From Elysia chlorotica (Eukaryota > Mollusca > Gastropoda > Plakobranchidae): a DNA stretch of 64,000 nucleotides. The position numbers were made by a program, and so were the translations under genes. Shown here in pieces: positions 48,160 to 60,279 of the stretch (its first letter is position 1; every line of letters starts with the position of its first letter). The stretch lies in contig RQTK01000110.1 in the NCBI GenBank assembly GCA_003991915.1, positions 721,048-785,047 on the forward strand. The letters are read 5' to 3'. The notes under the pieces are model-generated. The model saw nothing but the letters and a program-made list of their open reading frames with translations. It ran no database searches and was not told the origin of the DNA.

Positions 48160-48300
48160 TTGGTAAGTTTTCCTAGAGTGTGGGAGAAGTTTCATACTGG
48201 AAACGGTGGAGCAAATAAATTGTGATTCGAACTCCGCGCGCGGATCTCTTGTTCACCAGACAAGAGTACTATCGACCGATCAAAGCAGGTGCAAATTAAG
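48160..48300 (-). mobile_element. possible second SINE family with tRNA-like head
   Basis: On the minus strand, GATCGGTCGATAGTACTC and CTTGTCTGGTGAACAAGAG lead to a B box GAGTTCGAATCAC near 48225. The sequence after it does not match the main SINE body. The left limit is uncertain. Confidence 0.45.
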
Positions 48301-48681
48301 AAACCGAGAAAGCTTTTATGGCAATCGGAATTCTCTAATGCATTTTTTATTTATTTTTTTTTTCTCAACGTGAGCTTCGTCAACCTGACAATGTGTGCGG
48401 TTGCCATGGCGTTAGTGATTCTTCAAAGTCCGCTATACTGTCGTTTATGACTACCCATTGTACCGGTGCAGTATTCGAGAAATCTATCCTTTGGTCCATA
48501 AGTTGCATACAACGCGTGCTTTATCAGAGGGTAGGTCGGTGTTAGGGGTTCATAGATAGGAAAGGACAAAACTCAGCATATCATTAATTAGAGTATTCTA
48601 TATTTCCCGGGCCCATCTTTCGGTTAATTACTTGGAGGTGGGATAGAGGAAAAAGTTGCAAATATGAAAAGATAAGGACGT

Positions 48682-48684
<3 letters not shown>
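48301..48684. other. no gene seen
   Basis: Unique-looking spacer. Confidence 0.5.
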
Positions 48685-48757
<73 letters not shown>

Positions 48758-48848
48758 AAGAGAGAGGGGGAATATAGAAAGGGGGATGGGACTTCAAAAA
48801 AGTTCCCAGGTAAAGAGATGAGAGAGAATGAGGTTATAGGAAAAGAGT

Positions 48849-48906
<58 letters not shown>
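48685..48906. repeat. two (GA)n arrays
   Basis: Perfect GA arrays at 48685-48754 and about 48858-48904, with purine-rich sequence between. Confidence 0.96.
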
Positions 48907-48907
<1 letters not shown>

Positions 48908-49106
48908 GTAAATCAAATAAACGAGAGAAAAAAGACTTAAAGAAGATAATGTACAAAAGGAAGAATGGAAGAAGGAAGAAGGAAGGGTAGGTCCAGCAGG
49001 GAGTGGTAGAACGATATAAAAGAGCGGACTAGGAACCAGCTGCACAAGAACCACACACTGGGCACATGACCGTTTGGCACGCCAACTCCAAATCGGGGCG
49101 GCATCA

Positions 49107-49141
49107 TGACATGACATGACATGACATGACATGACATGACA
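49107..49141. repeat. (ATGAC)n pentanucleotide array
   Basis: Seven perfect ATGAC units, the only pentamer array in the window. Confidence 0.96.
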
Positions 49142-49279
49142 AGATAAACGACGGACAAACTGTCAGTGCATGTGTCTGTATGAATGTGTGTCAGAAGGAG
49201 AGAAAGTGACAGAGACACACACTCGCAGATAAAAGGGGAGTTGTGAGAAGCACGATAAAAATGAAATCATTGAGAGTTA

Positions 49280-49298
49280 GAGAGAGAGAGAGAAATAA

Positions 49299-49372
<74 letters not shown>
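49280..49372. repeat. (GA)n microsatellite ending in poly-G
   Basis: GA array followed by a nine-G run. Confidence 0.96.
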
Positions 49373-49373
<1 letters not shown>

Positions 49374-49659
49374 AGACAGATAGACAGACATTCAGGCAAA
49401 TAGATAGAGTCATGTTATAGAAGCGAAGGAAGTGAACAAGCTTGTACAGACCTTATCAAACACACAAAAAGCTGGACACATTTTGGAAATCCCATAAGTG
49501 TTTGATACAAACTAGCAACTTATTTAAGAATGTTGATCTATGTAGATGTCATGCTATATAATTTAGCAGTGAAGGTGAGACTCAAACAGGGCCGTACACA
49601 CTGCCGTTTGGGGCTTGTTTTGAACTGACAGTTAAGTGCTTCAATAAACAGAAAATCTG
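49373..49659. other. no gene seen
   Basis: Short unique-looking spacer. Confidence 0.5.
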
Positions 49660-49666
49660 AGAGAGG

Positions 49667-49760
<94 letters not shown>

Positions 49761-49765
49761 AGAAG
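49660..49765. repeat. (GA)n microsatellite
   Basis: GA array with a GGGAGGGG interruption near 49701. Confidence 0.96.
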
Positions 49766-50018
49766 ATTTATTATAGAAAAAAATAGTTCAGATTCGAGGA
49801 GTGTAAAGGTATGTTTCTTCCATACCATACAATCACAAGTTTAAATAATGAGGAAAAGTGGGTAGGCAGAGATAAAGGGCACAACATAAATCATAGACTT
49901 GAGATTTAGGAAGAAAAATAATAAAGCGAGTTCAACGGCTACAAAAGCCGGGAAAAGGAAAAGGCAAGGTATGCGGTAGTTAAATAGATGCATTACATGT
50001 TATTGCATAGATAGAGAG

Positions 50019-50560
50019 TTTCTCGCGAGTGTAGGGGGGTTATAAGATTACTCAGCCAACAGCCAACTAACCAACAGCATACAAGTAAGCTTAATATGTT
50101 GATGCACGGCCGTTGTGATACGCACCTTTGTAGTGAACTCTCAGAGAATCAGCTAAAGGAATGGCATAAAAAGACCATTTCGAGAGGGGAAAAAACCATG
50201 GAAATGGACTTTATTATATTATAATTTACAACTATTTAATTTTAAGAGCCTCTATTAAATGCTGCATACTAATGAAAATTTGAAAATCGTTTCTCGCGAG
50301 TGTATGGGAGTTATGATTACTCAGCCCAACGCCAACTAACCAACAACAGACAAGTAGGCCTAAGCTTAATATGTTGATGCACGGCCGCTGTGATACGCAC
50401 CTTTGTAGTAAACTCTCAAATAATGACTTAAAGGAATGGCATAAAAAGACCATTTCGAGAGGGGGGAAAACATGGAAATGGAACTTTATTGATATTATTT
50501 ACAACTATTTAATTTTATTAAATGCTGCATACTAATGAAAATTTGAAAATCATGTTCAAA
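50019..50560. repeat. 271-bp tandem duplication, two copies
   Basis: TTTCTCGCGAGTGTA starts at 50019 and 50290. Shared blocks: TAATATGTTGATGCACGGCC, GTGATACGCACCTTTGTAGT, AAAAAGACCATTTCGAGAGG, TACTAATGAAAATTTGAAAA. Several small indels separate the copies, so this is older than the 98-bp duplication at 25.8 kb. No gene is seen inside. Confidence 0.94.
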
Positions 50561-51287
50561 GTAAAATTGATGTAGGGCCTACTTTACTAGATCTTTTAGA
50601 TTTTTTCTGAATATTTTCTCATTGAACATAATGCAAGTTTTTTTTCCTCTTTATCACCGTATTCTAATTATCTAGTGAAACTGTCGGTTATTTTCTCAGT
50701 AGTGTGATGCGCAATGTCCAGAAAATGACGAGATATTAGTTTAACCTTCCTTTTTTAATCGGTAGTCCTTCGCTCTTAAGTAAGACTGTATTCGCAAACT
50801 TCGCGGTATTACTGGTTTAACATCGTTCCATGAGCATCATATTCATAAATTTATTTCATTTTCTTACTTCGTCCCATTTACAATTCTATGCATTCGTCGC
50901 ATTTTTTTTTTTTTTTTTTTTTTTGGGGGGGGGGGGTGGGGTGGAGTTCACACATCGTTTATCCCTGCTCTATCATATCTGCCTTGAATTCAATAATCAA
51001 ATTACGAAACCCATACATTTTCACAGCTTCTACACCTCTTTTCCTCCTTTTTTTCAAAATTACTCGTCATGTTTGTTCAATCCTTGATCAAAACCTGTGA
51101 CCCTCAGCAGCCCTGCCTGTTACCAGCACATTCACTGTAGACTGCAGATCTATCTACATTGTACATTGTAGCGGAGGTGTTTTGGCTGTTTTTCCCGCAC
51201 CTTCCTGTTCCACCTGGTGCCACATACTCGCACCTCAACACACTGCAGCTGCGGGGTATCTTTCATGCGTGCATGTCTTGCTCGGTC
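50561..51287. other. no gene seen; poly-T/poly-G run
   Basis: A run of about 22 T followed by about 13 G lies at 50903-50937. The rest is unique-looking. Confidence 0.55.
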
Positions 51288-51590
51288 AGGTAACTTGGAT
51301 ACCAGTCGATCCTTCACAGCGACCCTCGTCTCAGAGAATCTGAGATTATTTTTTTTTTAGTTGGTTGAGTCGGTTTCTTCACGCTCAAGGTCCAATAAAA
51401 TAACTATTTAGGTTATGTTGTGGATGGGCCTCAAGATTTACGTCTGACAACTTACGTGTTGCTACACAAGTAGGTAACTTAGACATCAGTCAATCTTTGA
51501 AAGAGAGCCCACGTCTCAGAGAATATGAGAGTTTCTTTGTTGAGATGACTTAGTCGGTTTCTTATCATTCAGTTAAGATGGTTGAGTTGA
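51288..51590. repeat. diverged tandem duplication, period about 184 bp
   Basis: AGGTAACTTGGATACCAGTC at 51288 recurs as AGGTAACTTAGACATCAGTC at 51472. Both are followed by CGTCTCAGAGAATMTGAGA-type sequence and then AGTCGGTTTCTT. Each copy ends at a SINE. Confidence 0.75.
51385..51465 (-). mobile_element. SINE 3' fragment
   Basis: TTGTGGATGGGCCTCAAGAT, TTACGTCTGACAACTTACGT and GTTGCTACACA are a truncated reversed copy. It lies within the duplicated unit. Confidence 0.7.
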
Positions 51591-51820
51591 TTACTGTAAC
51601 GTCCAATGTCAGCACTAAATAGGCTATAGTTGTGGACGGACCCCAAGACTAACGTCTGAAAATGTTTACGTTCTGCCACACAGAGAGGGATGGAAACCTG
51701 GACTACTGTCTCAATCAGTAGGGTAAGAAATCGGCGATATTTTTTCTAGCGAACGTGGATTTCGAACCGAGGACTCCCCGATTATAGACCACAATTCATC
51801 CCGCTGCACTCCTAGCCCTT
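51581..51820 (-). mobile_element. tRNA-derived SINE, diverged
   Basis: GTTGAGTTGATTACTGTAAC, GTCCAATGTCAGCACTAAAT, GGACCCCAAGACTAACGTCT and CTGCCACACAGAGAGG mark the body. On the minus strand the head has GTTCGAAATCC as a B box near 51768. The middle of the body is partly deleted. Confidence 0.88.
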
Positions 51821-51840
51821 CCCAATCAGAGAATACAGTT

Positions 51841-51884
51841 CAACCCCCGCCCCCCACCCCCCCACACACACACACACACACACC
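51841..51884. repeat. C-rich / (CA)n run
   Basis: CCCCCGCCCCCCACCCCCCC leading into about nine CA units. Confidence 0.9.
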
Positions 51885-51957
51885 CTACATTAGAATTTCT
51901 TCGTGGTAGAAAAATGATCTCCTAGTTTAGCATTTCCCAGGTTTCTGAGGAGGATTC

Positions 51958-52207
51958 GTATACGCCGACAGGATCCCAAGACTAACTTCTGACAATATTT
52001 TTTTGCGTGCCGCCACAGAGACAGAGCGAGATCGGCTACAAGAAATTCTGTCTCAACCGGTCACACTATACCGGCACCGACACTGTCGCCGACCAAACCA
52101 GCAGTAGAAGAACATTCAAGACAAGTAAATTCGTCCGATCGGGGGATAGAACCGAGTATCTCCCTATTTTGCAGTGCTCAACGCACTACCACTTACAAAA
52201 GCTCGGC
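51958..52207 (-). mobile_element. tRNA-derived SINE, head type B, diverged
   Basis: GACAGGATCCCAAGACTAAC, GTGCCGCCACAGAGACAG, TCAACCGGTCACACTATACC and GGCACCGACACTG mark the body. The head on the minus strand reads TTTGTAAGTGGTAGTGCGTT, then GGTTCTATCCCC as a weak B box. Confidence 0.88.
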
Positions 52208-52537
52208 ACCTTGAAGTCCGAAAAGGTTTGTTTGTTTGTTTTTTGTAAAAATTCCAAGGAGTCGAACTATCGCAATTGGAGTTTGTCAATGGGTGCTATA
52301 ATCCATCCGGCATGAAAACATGACGCATGGCCCGAAAAAAGCTCGACTTAACTGTTGTTATAGAAATATTGAAAAAAATCGGTATTCTCTGAAACTCGAT
52401 AGTTTGGGGATGATAATCTCTAACAGATTTATTTCCCCTATTCTACTTCCCAACATCTATCTATTCTTTCTATCGCATTCGCTCTCTCTTTGTATCTTAG
52501 TCCTCCCGAATAAAAGCCTAAGCGCTCCACTGGGGGA

Positions 52538-52538
<1 letters not shown>
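52208..52538. other. no gene seen
   Basis: Unique-looking spacer. Confidence 0.5.
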
Positions 52539-52579
<41 letters not shown>

Positions 52580-52622
52580 ATATCCTTACTCTCTCTCTCT
52601 CACTCTCTCTCTCTCTCTCTCT
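52539..52622. repeat. (TATC)n and (CT)n arrays
   Basis: About ten TATC units, then a short imperfect CT array. Confidence 0.95.
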
Positions 52623-54479
52623 TGTTGTCGAAAACATTGTCTTTCAAAGCTGTTAGAATATTTTTTAGCCTAAAAATATAAACTTATCTAGAATGTCCCC
52701 TCGTCCATGGTTTGAAATATTCAAATCATTCCAGAGGCAGCCTGCCATCAAAAAGCCGTTGTCTAAATGAATAACTGTATTGAATGAGATGTCTGCAGTG
52801 TTAGCCATGAGTGTGTCGTTGACAGGTCCACTCAATGCTAATAGAATAATGTTACATTGTTAGCATCCAGGCCTAGTGCTCAGTTGATGTGCCTACAATA
52901 ACAGTACCAGTATCAGAATTGTAGGCTGAATATGAGACAAACAATTCAACATGTTCAGATGTTTAATTTTCAACGGGATGTAGGCCTGCGTAAAATGAAA
53001 GTGGCTTTATTGGATTCTTTAGATTTTGTTTGTGTTACGAGAGGTCCAGCAAATCTCCCACACTACGCCTTTTCGGTAATCTCTTTTGAAACACGAAATA
53101 GATGTATCCATATGGCTAATACACGCAAAGAATTGAATTATTAACGGCAAAAGAGTGCGATATTTAAAAGATAGATAAAAAAAACATCAATGGATAAAAA
53201 ACTATTGAAAAAAAAATTAATTAAGAAACATAATTTTCTGCGTCCTTATTTACTATCATATCCACAACCACGAGAACTAATAATGTAAAAAATGGAAAAA
53301 GGCCTTTTTATTTCAATTATCAGCAGCAAATAACGTTACGGTGATCCTGTTTCATTAAACATGGAATAGTATATGTCCAGATTCAACCGTGCATAATACA
53401 GGTCAACAAATGAAAATGTGACATGCGTAACAATTTCTAGTTTTGCTGCTTATGCAACCGTTGCAAATGCATTGTGTAATGATTGTGTAATGATCATGAA
53501 ATGATTGTGTAATCATTAGAGAAATATGTCGCAGTGGAATACCTTGGCTACAGGATTGATGTGATCCTACCCGTGTTTTGTGTTTGTTGTTGTCTTGTAT
53601 TGGTTTATTTCTTTTGTTGTTGCTTTGTTATTGTTTTTTTCCCTCAGTCAAATAGGCCTAGAGCAATAGGTACTAGGCACTTCACAGTTTCCTTACAACG
53701 TTTCAAGTTATTGAATTTTGTTTTCTCACGAGTATCTGTAGTTAAAATCATAAAGTCTAACTGGGTATTTAGTTACAGTTTTTATTCCGACCTTGTTGAT
53801 TCACTCAATAAATTTTCTGTGTCCATTTATTTTAAATAAAGAGACAGTTTCTTCAGGTAGTTGCCAATGTGCTTATCACAATAATTGTTAAATAAATTGA
53901 CGAAAACACAATATATACACTATTTAAACCACACAGGAAAAACTGGTGAAAAACACGCCTGCGAAAAAAATAACTTAAAACTTAGTTTCAGGACACAATC
54001 GCATAACTCACTTAGTAAATGTACATCTTCTCCACGAAAAGTTTACGGTTAGCATCCAAGTATACCTCCAAATGTAGCCTTCAGAAACACCAAAGAATAA
54101 TCACAGTCGCTGCAGAGTCACATTATCCGCAGACAGGAATGACCACAAGGACTATCCCCCCATCAATAAGGCACGGTAGAGGGAAAGCACAAACTATGCA
54201 AGGGTGAGCGATAAACTTACAAAGCTTCCCGTCAGAGCGGCCTAAAACCTCTCGCTCCCCACGTCTGCACCGCAGGTTTCATTCCGCCTGCTCGCAGCTC
54301 TGCAGTCCGTCCGAAAAACTCGCGCCAAACTAGGCCTAGATCTTCTTCTACTGCCTCCTAAGCAAAGTACACCTAGATCTCTAGGCTACTGTCTCCTTTC
54401 TAGGTGTCTATTAGATCTACCGAGAGAGGGGGGAAAGCATAAAAATAGAAGTCTTGCGTCTAGTGATAATTAGGTTCAG
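52623..54479. other. no gene seen
   Basis: AT-rich unique-looking sequence; ATGATTGTGTAAT repeats near 53477 and 53501. Confidence 0.6.
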
Positions 54480-54640
54480 AGCAAAACGAAGATTATGGGT
54501 CGGGAAATCTGCACCGACGTCCAATCATAGCTCTATCATGGAATTATGGAGCCTATAAGTAACCAGAGAATGCTATACCTAAGGGACCCGATTATGTCAT
54601 TCGTTTTTTGTTGTTTGGATCACAAGGCTTGTGATATGAT
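54480..54640 (-). repeat. dispersed repeat R1, copy 4
   Basis: GGGAAATCTGCACCGACGTC, CAATCATAGCTCTATC, ACCTAAGGGACCCGATTATG, TCATTCGTT and GGATCACAAGGCTTGTG match the reverse of copies 1 and 3. Confidence 0.7.
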
Positions 54641-54934
54641 TATTTAAACGGATGGGTTTGTTTTGTCAGGGGTTACCTCCTGGATCCGGTCAAAACTAAA
54701 CTGGCGTCTCCTTTTACCTCAATTATCCGCACTTCAGCAGTATTAATTGATTCGCATCTTTTTCAGTTCTTCTTTGTGTTGTGAGTTTGTGTTTGCTTTG
54801 GGAGCAGACGTGCGATTTATGTGGATTTTTTTTCTTCAAGATAAAAAGTCCAGGTGAATGGAAATGCAGAGAATATAGATGAGGGGGTGTGGTGAAAAGG
54901 TTCAGTGGAAAGGCACGGCAATCAAACATTGAAA
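54641..54934. other. no gene seen
   Basis: Unique-looking spacer. Confidence 0.5.
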
Positions 54935-54937
54935 GAA

Positions 54938-54991
<54 letters not shown>

Positions 54992-55040
54992 TGAGAAGCC
55001 AGGAGAGGGAGGGGGGTCGGGAGGGAGAGGGGAAAAGAAG
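54935..55040. repeat. (GA)n microsatellite with G-rich end
   Basis: GA array, then GGGAGGGGGGTCGGGAGGG-type purine sequence. Confidence 0.94.
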
Positions 55041-55189
55041 CTTTTAAAAGACAGGCAAACAAATTAATTGATTCAATGACAGAAAGCTTTGAAAAATTAA
55101 TTACAAATTGAAGAAGAAAAAAAGAGCTAAGGGAGATATAAAGAGGGAGTGGAAATTTAAAGCTAATCAGAGAGAAGGCAGCTTGTCAC

Positions 55190-55291
<102 letters not shown>

Positions 55292-55394
55292 TGATACACA
55301 GAAGCAGGCCAACAACTATAGAGGCTTTAACAGACGGAGCTAGACCTAGGGACCAAATAATGATGCGAGCGACTGAGGGAATAAGGTGAAAATA

Positions 55395-55535
55395 GGTTAG
55401 AAAGGGACAGCCACAAACCTAGGTCTAGCTTAGACCAACAGATAAGACAAGTAGACAAAGACACATTTTTACACAAAGGACATCGACGGGGATCGAACCT
55501 GCACCTTCTACTCGGCACCCATCGCCTTGCCACAG
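55395..55535 (-). mobile_element. possible third SINE type with tRNA-like head
   Basis: On the minus strand, AGCTGTGGCAAGGCGATGGG and a B box GGTTCGATCCC (near 55492) form a tRNA-like head, followed by GTCCTTTGTGTAAAAATGTG. The body is unlike the main family and the left limit is uncertain. Confidence 0.5.
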
Positions 55536-55550
55536 CTACTACTGCTGCTG

Positions 55551-55906
55551 CTTATTTTATTGAGCCAATTAGAATTCCCCTAACTGCTCATCAAAAAACT
55601 GATTGAATATAAAATTACATAGAAGAGAATGTCCATTTCAATGAGTTATGAAACAGATATATCTGTTTGGAATATTCAAGCGTTAATGGCAGCGTAGAGA
55701 ATTGAATTTTTTTACAGTCTCTTCGTGCTTTTTCAGCGAATCGATAATTGGTGTACAGTACGTCCTTGGAAAAAAAACCTTTGAAGTTTCTGACGAGTTT
55801 CATTGTTTTGTGGGTTAATTGGGAATCTCTTGTATAACTCCATAGTTCATGTGGACTTTGAAAATTGAGTTAGTTGAGGTTGGTTAAAAGAATTTATGAA
55901 ACAAGA
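55551..55906. repeat. duplicated segment, left copy
   Basis: Repeats at 56435-56790 with about eight differences in roughly 355 bases. Landmarks: AATTCCCCTAACTGCTCATC, GTTATGAAACAGATATATCT, GTGTACAGTACGTCCTTGGA. No gene seen inside. Confidence 0.95.
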
Positions 55907-55913
55907 TAGATAT

Positions 55914-55993
<80 letters not shown>
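55903..55993. repeat. (GATA)n microsatellite ending at an assembly gap
   Basis: About 22 GATA tetramers that run into the N block. Confidence 0.97.
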
Positions 55994-56390
55994 NNNNNNN
56001 NNNNNNNNNNNNNNNNNNNNNNNNNNNNNNNNNNNNNNNNNNNNNNNNNNNNNNNNNNNNNNNNNNNNNNNNNNNNNNNNNNNNNNNNNNNNNNNNNNNN
56101 NNNNNNNNNNNNNNNNNNNNNNNNNNNNNNNNNNNNNNNNNNNNNNNNNNNNNNNNNNNNNNNNNNNNNNNNNNNNNNNNNNNNNNNNNNNNNNNNNNNN
56201 NNNNNNNNNNNNNNNNNNNNNNNNNNNNNNNNNNNNNNNNNNNNNNNNNNNNNNNNNNNNNNNNNNNNNNNNNNNNNNNNNNNNNNNNNNNNNNNNNNNN
56301 NNNNNNNNNNNNNNNNNNNNNNNNNNNNNNNNNNNNNNNNNNNNNNNNNNNNNNNNNNNNNNNNNNNNNNNNNNNNNNNNNNNNNNNNNN
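55994..56390. other. assembly gap of 397 N
   Basis: Unknown bases between (GATA)n on the left and (TAC)n on the right. Confidence 1.
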
Positions 56391-56398
56391 TACTACTA

Positions 56399-56434
<36 letters not shown>
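56391..56434. repeat. (TAC)n-(TGC)n microsatellite
   Basis: Triplet array following the gap. The left copy of the duplication has a much shorter version of the same junction (55536-55551). Confidence 0.95.
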
Positions 56435-56436
<2 letters not shown>

Positions 56437-56790
56437 TATTTTGTTGAGCCAATTAGAATTCCCCTAACTGCTCATCAAAAAACTGATTGCATATAAAATT
56501 ACATAGAAGAGAATGTCCATTTCAATGAGTTATGAAACAGATATATCTGTTTGGAATATTAAAGCGTTAATGGCAGCGTAGAGAATGAAATTTTTTTACA
56601 GTCTCTTCGTGCTTTTTCAGCGAATCGATAATTGGTGTACAGTACGTCCTTGGAAAAAAAACCTTTGAAGTTTCTGACGAGTTTCATTGTTTTGTGGGTT
56701 AATTGGGAATCTCTTGTATAGCTCCATAGTTCGTGTGGACTTTGAAAATTGAGTTAGATGAGGTTGGTTAAAGGAATTTATGAAACAAGA
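56435..56790. repeat. duplicated segment, right copy
   Basis: Matches 55551-55906. Differences include TTTATT/TTTGTT near the start and ATAACTCC/ATAGCTCC near the end. It also ends in a GATA-type repeat, shorter than on the left. Confidence 0.95.
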
Positions 56791-56898
56791 TAGATAGATA
56801 AATAGATAGATGGATAGATGGATAGAGGTCCGCGTATTATTCCGCGAGTTATTGTTGCTGTTTACAATAAGCTTAATTTAAAAGTTATGGAGGCAGAT

Positions 56899-56926
56899 GG
56901 ACAGACAGACAGACAGACAGACAGAC

Positions 56927-56959
<33 letters not shown>

Positions 56960-56960
56960 T

Positions 56961-56995
<35 letters not shown>

Positions 56996-57012
56996 GGCAG
57001 GCAGGCAGGCAG
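56899..57012. repeat. (CAGA)n microsatellite
   Basis: CAGA tetramers with a GAGA interruption, then CAGG units. Confidence 0.96.
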
Positions 57013-57064
57013 ATATGCAAATAGATATACAGGCAGATATAGAAAGAAATGGTGTGAACATAAG

Positions 57065-57135
57065 ACAGATGAGAATGAGAGATTGGTGATAATATAAGAG
57101 AGATGAGAATGAGAGATTGGTGATAATATAAGACT
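57065..57135. repeat. 36-bp tandem repeat, two copies
   Basis: GATGAGAATGAGAGATTGGT then GATAATATAAGA occurs twice in a row. Confidence 0.93.
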
Positions 57136-57164
57136 GATATAAACAGAAGATACATATAAAGAAA

Positions 57165-57181
57165 GACAACAGAGAGAGAGG

Positions 57182-57224
<43 letters not shown>

Positions 57225-57240
57225 GGAGAGAGAGAGAGAA
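57165..57240. repeat. (GA)n microsatellite
   Basis: GA array with GGGAGGG and ATAGG interruptions. Confidence 0.95.
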
Positions 57241-58037
57241 GTTGTCTGGGAACATGGTGCAAGATATGTTGAGGAATTCCAAATTAGGCAGATAGAAAAC
57301 AGTGGACAGGGAAATATGTTGAGAAATTGTACAAACTTGACATGTTGTCGATGTCATAAAATTCAACCATGTTCGATTGTAAAAAAATAGTCGAAAGCAA
57401 AAACAAGAGTGAGTGATATTTTTCTTCAACACGTGCGACTTTGTAATGAATATCAAGTTACCTTTCAAACATTAAGCCTTATTCGGATAGTACGCTAGTA
57501 TCGAGAAAAAAAGCTTGCGAAATAATAGGGAAATGATTCACATAATAACTAACTATTCTAGGTGCATCCGTGTACGCGAGTTGTAGAGCAGTAAACGAGC
57601 GATTTGGCTGAGAAGACTCTTTACGTTTCGTCAGCTAAGTTGTGTAATGTGCTATCTCGACTCTAAAAAAATGCTCTAAGCCTATAGTATTTCTGAAATG
57701 AGATAGGAACCTATACAACTGAGATTTCGCTCTGTGCAAATGTCATCTTTCTGTGCTGGTTTCAAATTAAGCTTTGTTTCATTGATTTCGTGGTAAGACT
57801 AGAAGATGCTTTTCTCATACATCAGCTTTACTCACACTCGTCTGTCATGGGCAACTGAATGTTCATTGTTTTCATAGTACATTGTACATGTGGATAGTTT
57901 TTAAAGGATCGAAGCGTATTGTTTGCTTGTTTGCACAGACATGTTTTATATTGACTTAGAGTGTGTGTGTATATATACTATATACTTAGTTTAGATGAAT
58001 TATGATAAAATGAGCGAGAAAAAATAAGGGAATGTGG
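57241..58037. other. no gene seen
   Basis: AT-rich unique-looking sequence. Confidence 0.55.
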
Positions 58038-58081
<44 letters not shown>

Positions 58082-58114
58082 AAGAGAGAGAGAGACAGAG
58101 AGAGAGAGAGAGAC

Positions 58115-58158
<44 letters not shown>

Positions 58159-58160
58159 TT
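58038..58160. repeat. (GA)n-(CAGA)n microsatellite
   Basis: GA array followed by CAGA tetramers, with purine-rich decay to about 58350. Confidence 0.96.
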
Positions 58161-60279
58161 ACAGACAGACAGATAGGCACGCACATAGACGGACACACAG
58201 GTGGACAGATGGGTAGAAAGATGGATTGAGATAGAGATGTAGACAGAGAAGGGGGAGATAGGCCTAGAAAGAGCAAAAACAAAACAAAATTGGAGAGAGG
58301 GAGGGAAAGCAAAAAATGGAGGAAGGGAGAGAACGAAAAAAAAGAAAAGGGAAGAATAACAATCCCTCGCTTAATTGCTTTACGTTTAATATATTCATTT
58401 TAATATTTAAACCATTCCCAATATAATTATACCATGGACACAGTACAAAATAAACTATGAGCAAAGCTTCATTGGTTTTGTTAGGAGCTTATTATTTTCG
58501 TTGTCAGATTTAAATTTTGTTTGTCTTTCATTTTTATCGCGTTTGTTTACAACTATAAATTTAATATTATTCCGATAAAAACCTTCATAGAAACCAATAT
58601 ATTATGCTGTATTTTGCTGGGCAGTCAGGTGCCGTTTTGAAATGTACCCGGTACTCGTCTCTAAAATAAGACGATGGGGAGGGAAAGGTTTTTAAGAGAG
58701 AGGAATCATGGAAGGTAAAAAGAAATGTGTAATTGTACAGTGGTGAATGATAATGCGACGGTTTTTAAACGTCTGGCGTCAGCAGCAATGATATATCGTG
58801 AGTTGTTGTTTTTTTATCCTCCTCCTCCTAGTACTACTACTACTACTATAATCATGTACTACCTATTATGTATTTTCTTTTTAATAACAATAACGATAAT
58901 TTTCTGTACTAAAATGTGGTGTCTTAAAAGACCAATGAGGCAAAGTCACGGATGTGAAAATAGTTTCTAATAGCTATTTTACACCGATAATGAAAAGGAA
59001 ATCAGACTTATGATATGATTTGCCACATTAAAGATAGAATATCAAAATTTGGGGTAAACTTGTTAGAAATGAAGTACCGTTTAACAATACTTTCAACGTT
59101 TAGTGTCGAAGGTGCATTTGCTGTTGCCCTGTGTAGGCTACTAAAAGATGTATTAGATGATTGTGTTTAGAGCTGTATAAATAGGTCGCTTGACAAGGTA
59201 CCTGGCTTCAGTCATTGACGGTGTTTAAGTTCGTAAAACGGCTACGGTCAGCATGCTACGACGGCACAGGCCGACATTTATGCTTTGGGTCTAACGTGGT
59301 TCCTCTTGCTTGCTCTGGTGATTGAAAGCTGGCAGAAAAAGCTTTGCCGCGGGTTGTATAAACAATATAATGTCCTCAGAGGTAAAGACGTTCAGTGGTC
59401 CTGCTATCCTAAGAGTGCCTATATAGTGGAAAGTCAGAGATTCCGGATTACCCCTTTTATACGGAGGTATTTCCGAAGGTATGCAAGGGACACAATCCTT
59501 TTCATAGATATGCTGGATTCATTAGTTCGTTCCCTGCTATGCTAAACCCCTAGCCCTATCGACTGTAGAAAACCAACTCAATGCACGAGTAATGTGTGTC
59601 TTTTTGTCTCTATCTCTACTTCTATCAATACCTAGATCTAGTTTTAATTTTACGTCATATATAAACAGGCCAAGTCATTGAAGAAGGCAAATATTTGTAA
59701 TACGAGTCAAAGTGAGCAATATCAATAAACTGTTAAGCCCACTATTATAACAGTGTATATTGATGTAGAGTAGACTGAACAAAGTAAATTCTGAATATCA
59801 TTCCGTCCTAACTACATGTTCTATGTTGATAGATATCGATCACGGTTACGCTCATTATGCAACAATCTGTTCACCTAATCAATTAGGTGATTTGGCCCGT
59901 TCCAAGGGGACCTCTGAATTTTAGAAAAACTGTTCAGAAGTGTATTGATCAGTTTATATTCTAGAATAGTTAGGACAGAATGGTACTAAGAAATCTTTTT
60001 TTTTCAATCCTTACTCAGCCTAAACAGCAGTTATTAATGTAAACTGTCCTTACTGTGCCCAACCTTGTCTCTTTCTATAATCTCATATTTTATCAGAGAC
60101 CTCCTTAAGTGAGGCCAAAATCGAGACACAGGGGCAAACATATCTTGGCATGCTACTTTTGTTAGTGTTTGATGCTGTTTGTTTCATTTATTTTAGACAC
60201 CACTCATGTACACATAATTTTCTAGACATCAACAACATTCACGAAAAAGAAAAAAATTGTGTTTAAACATTTGAAACTG
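58161..60279. other. no gene seen; intergenic
   Basis: AT-rich sequence. An open stretch on the plus strand at about 59237-59545 has balanced composition but no ATG in frame and no recognised domain; it could be a decayed exon or nothing. Confidence 0.5.

Noticed and set aside
59237-59545. Open frame with a hydrophobic start
   Set aside because: No ATG in that frame; the upstream ATG frames stop quickly.
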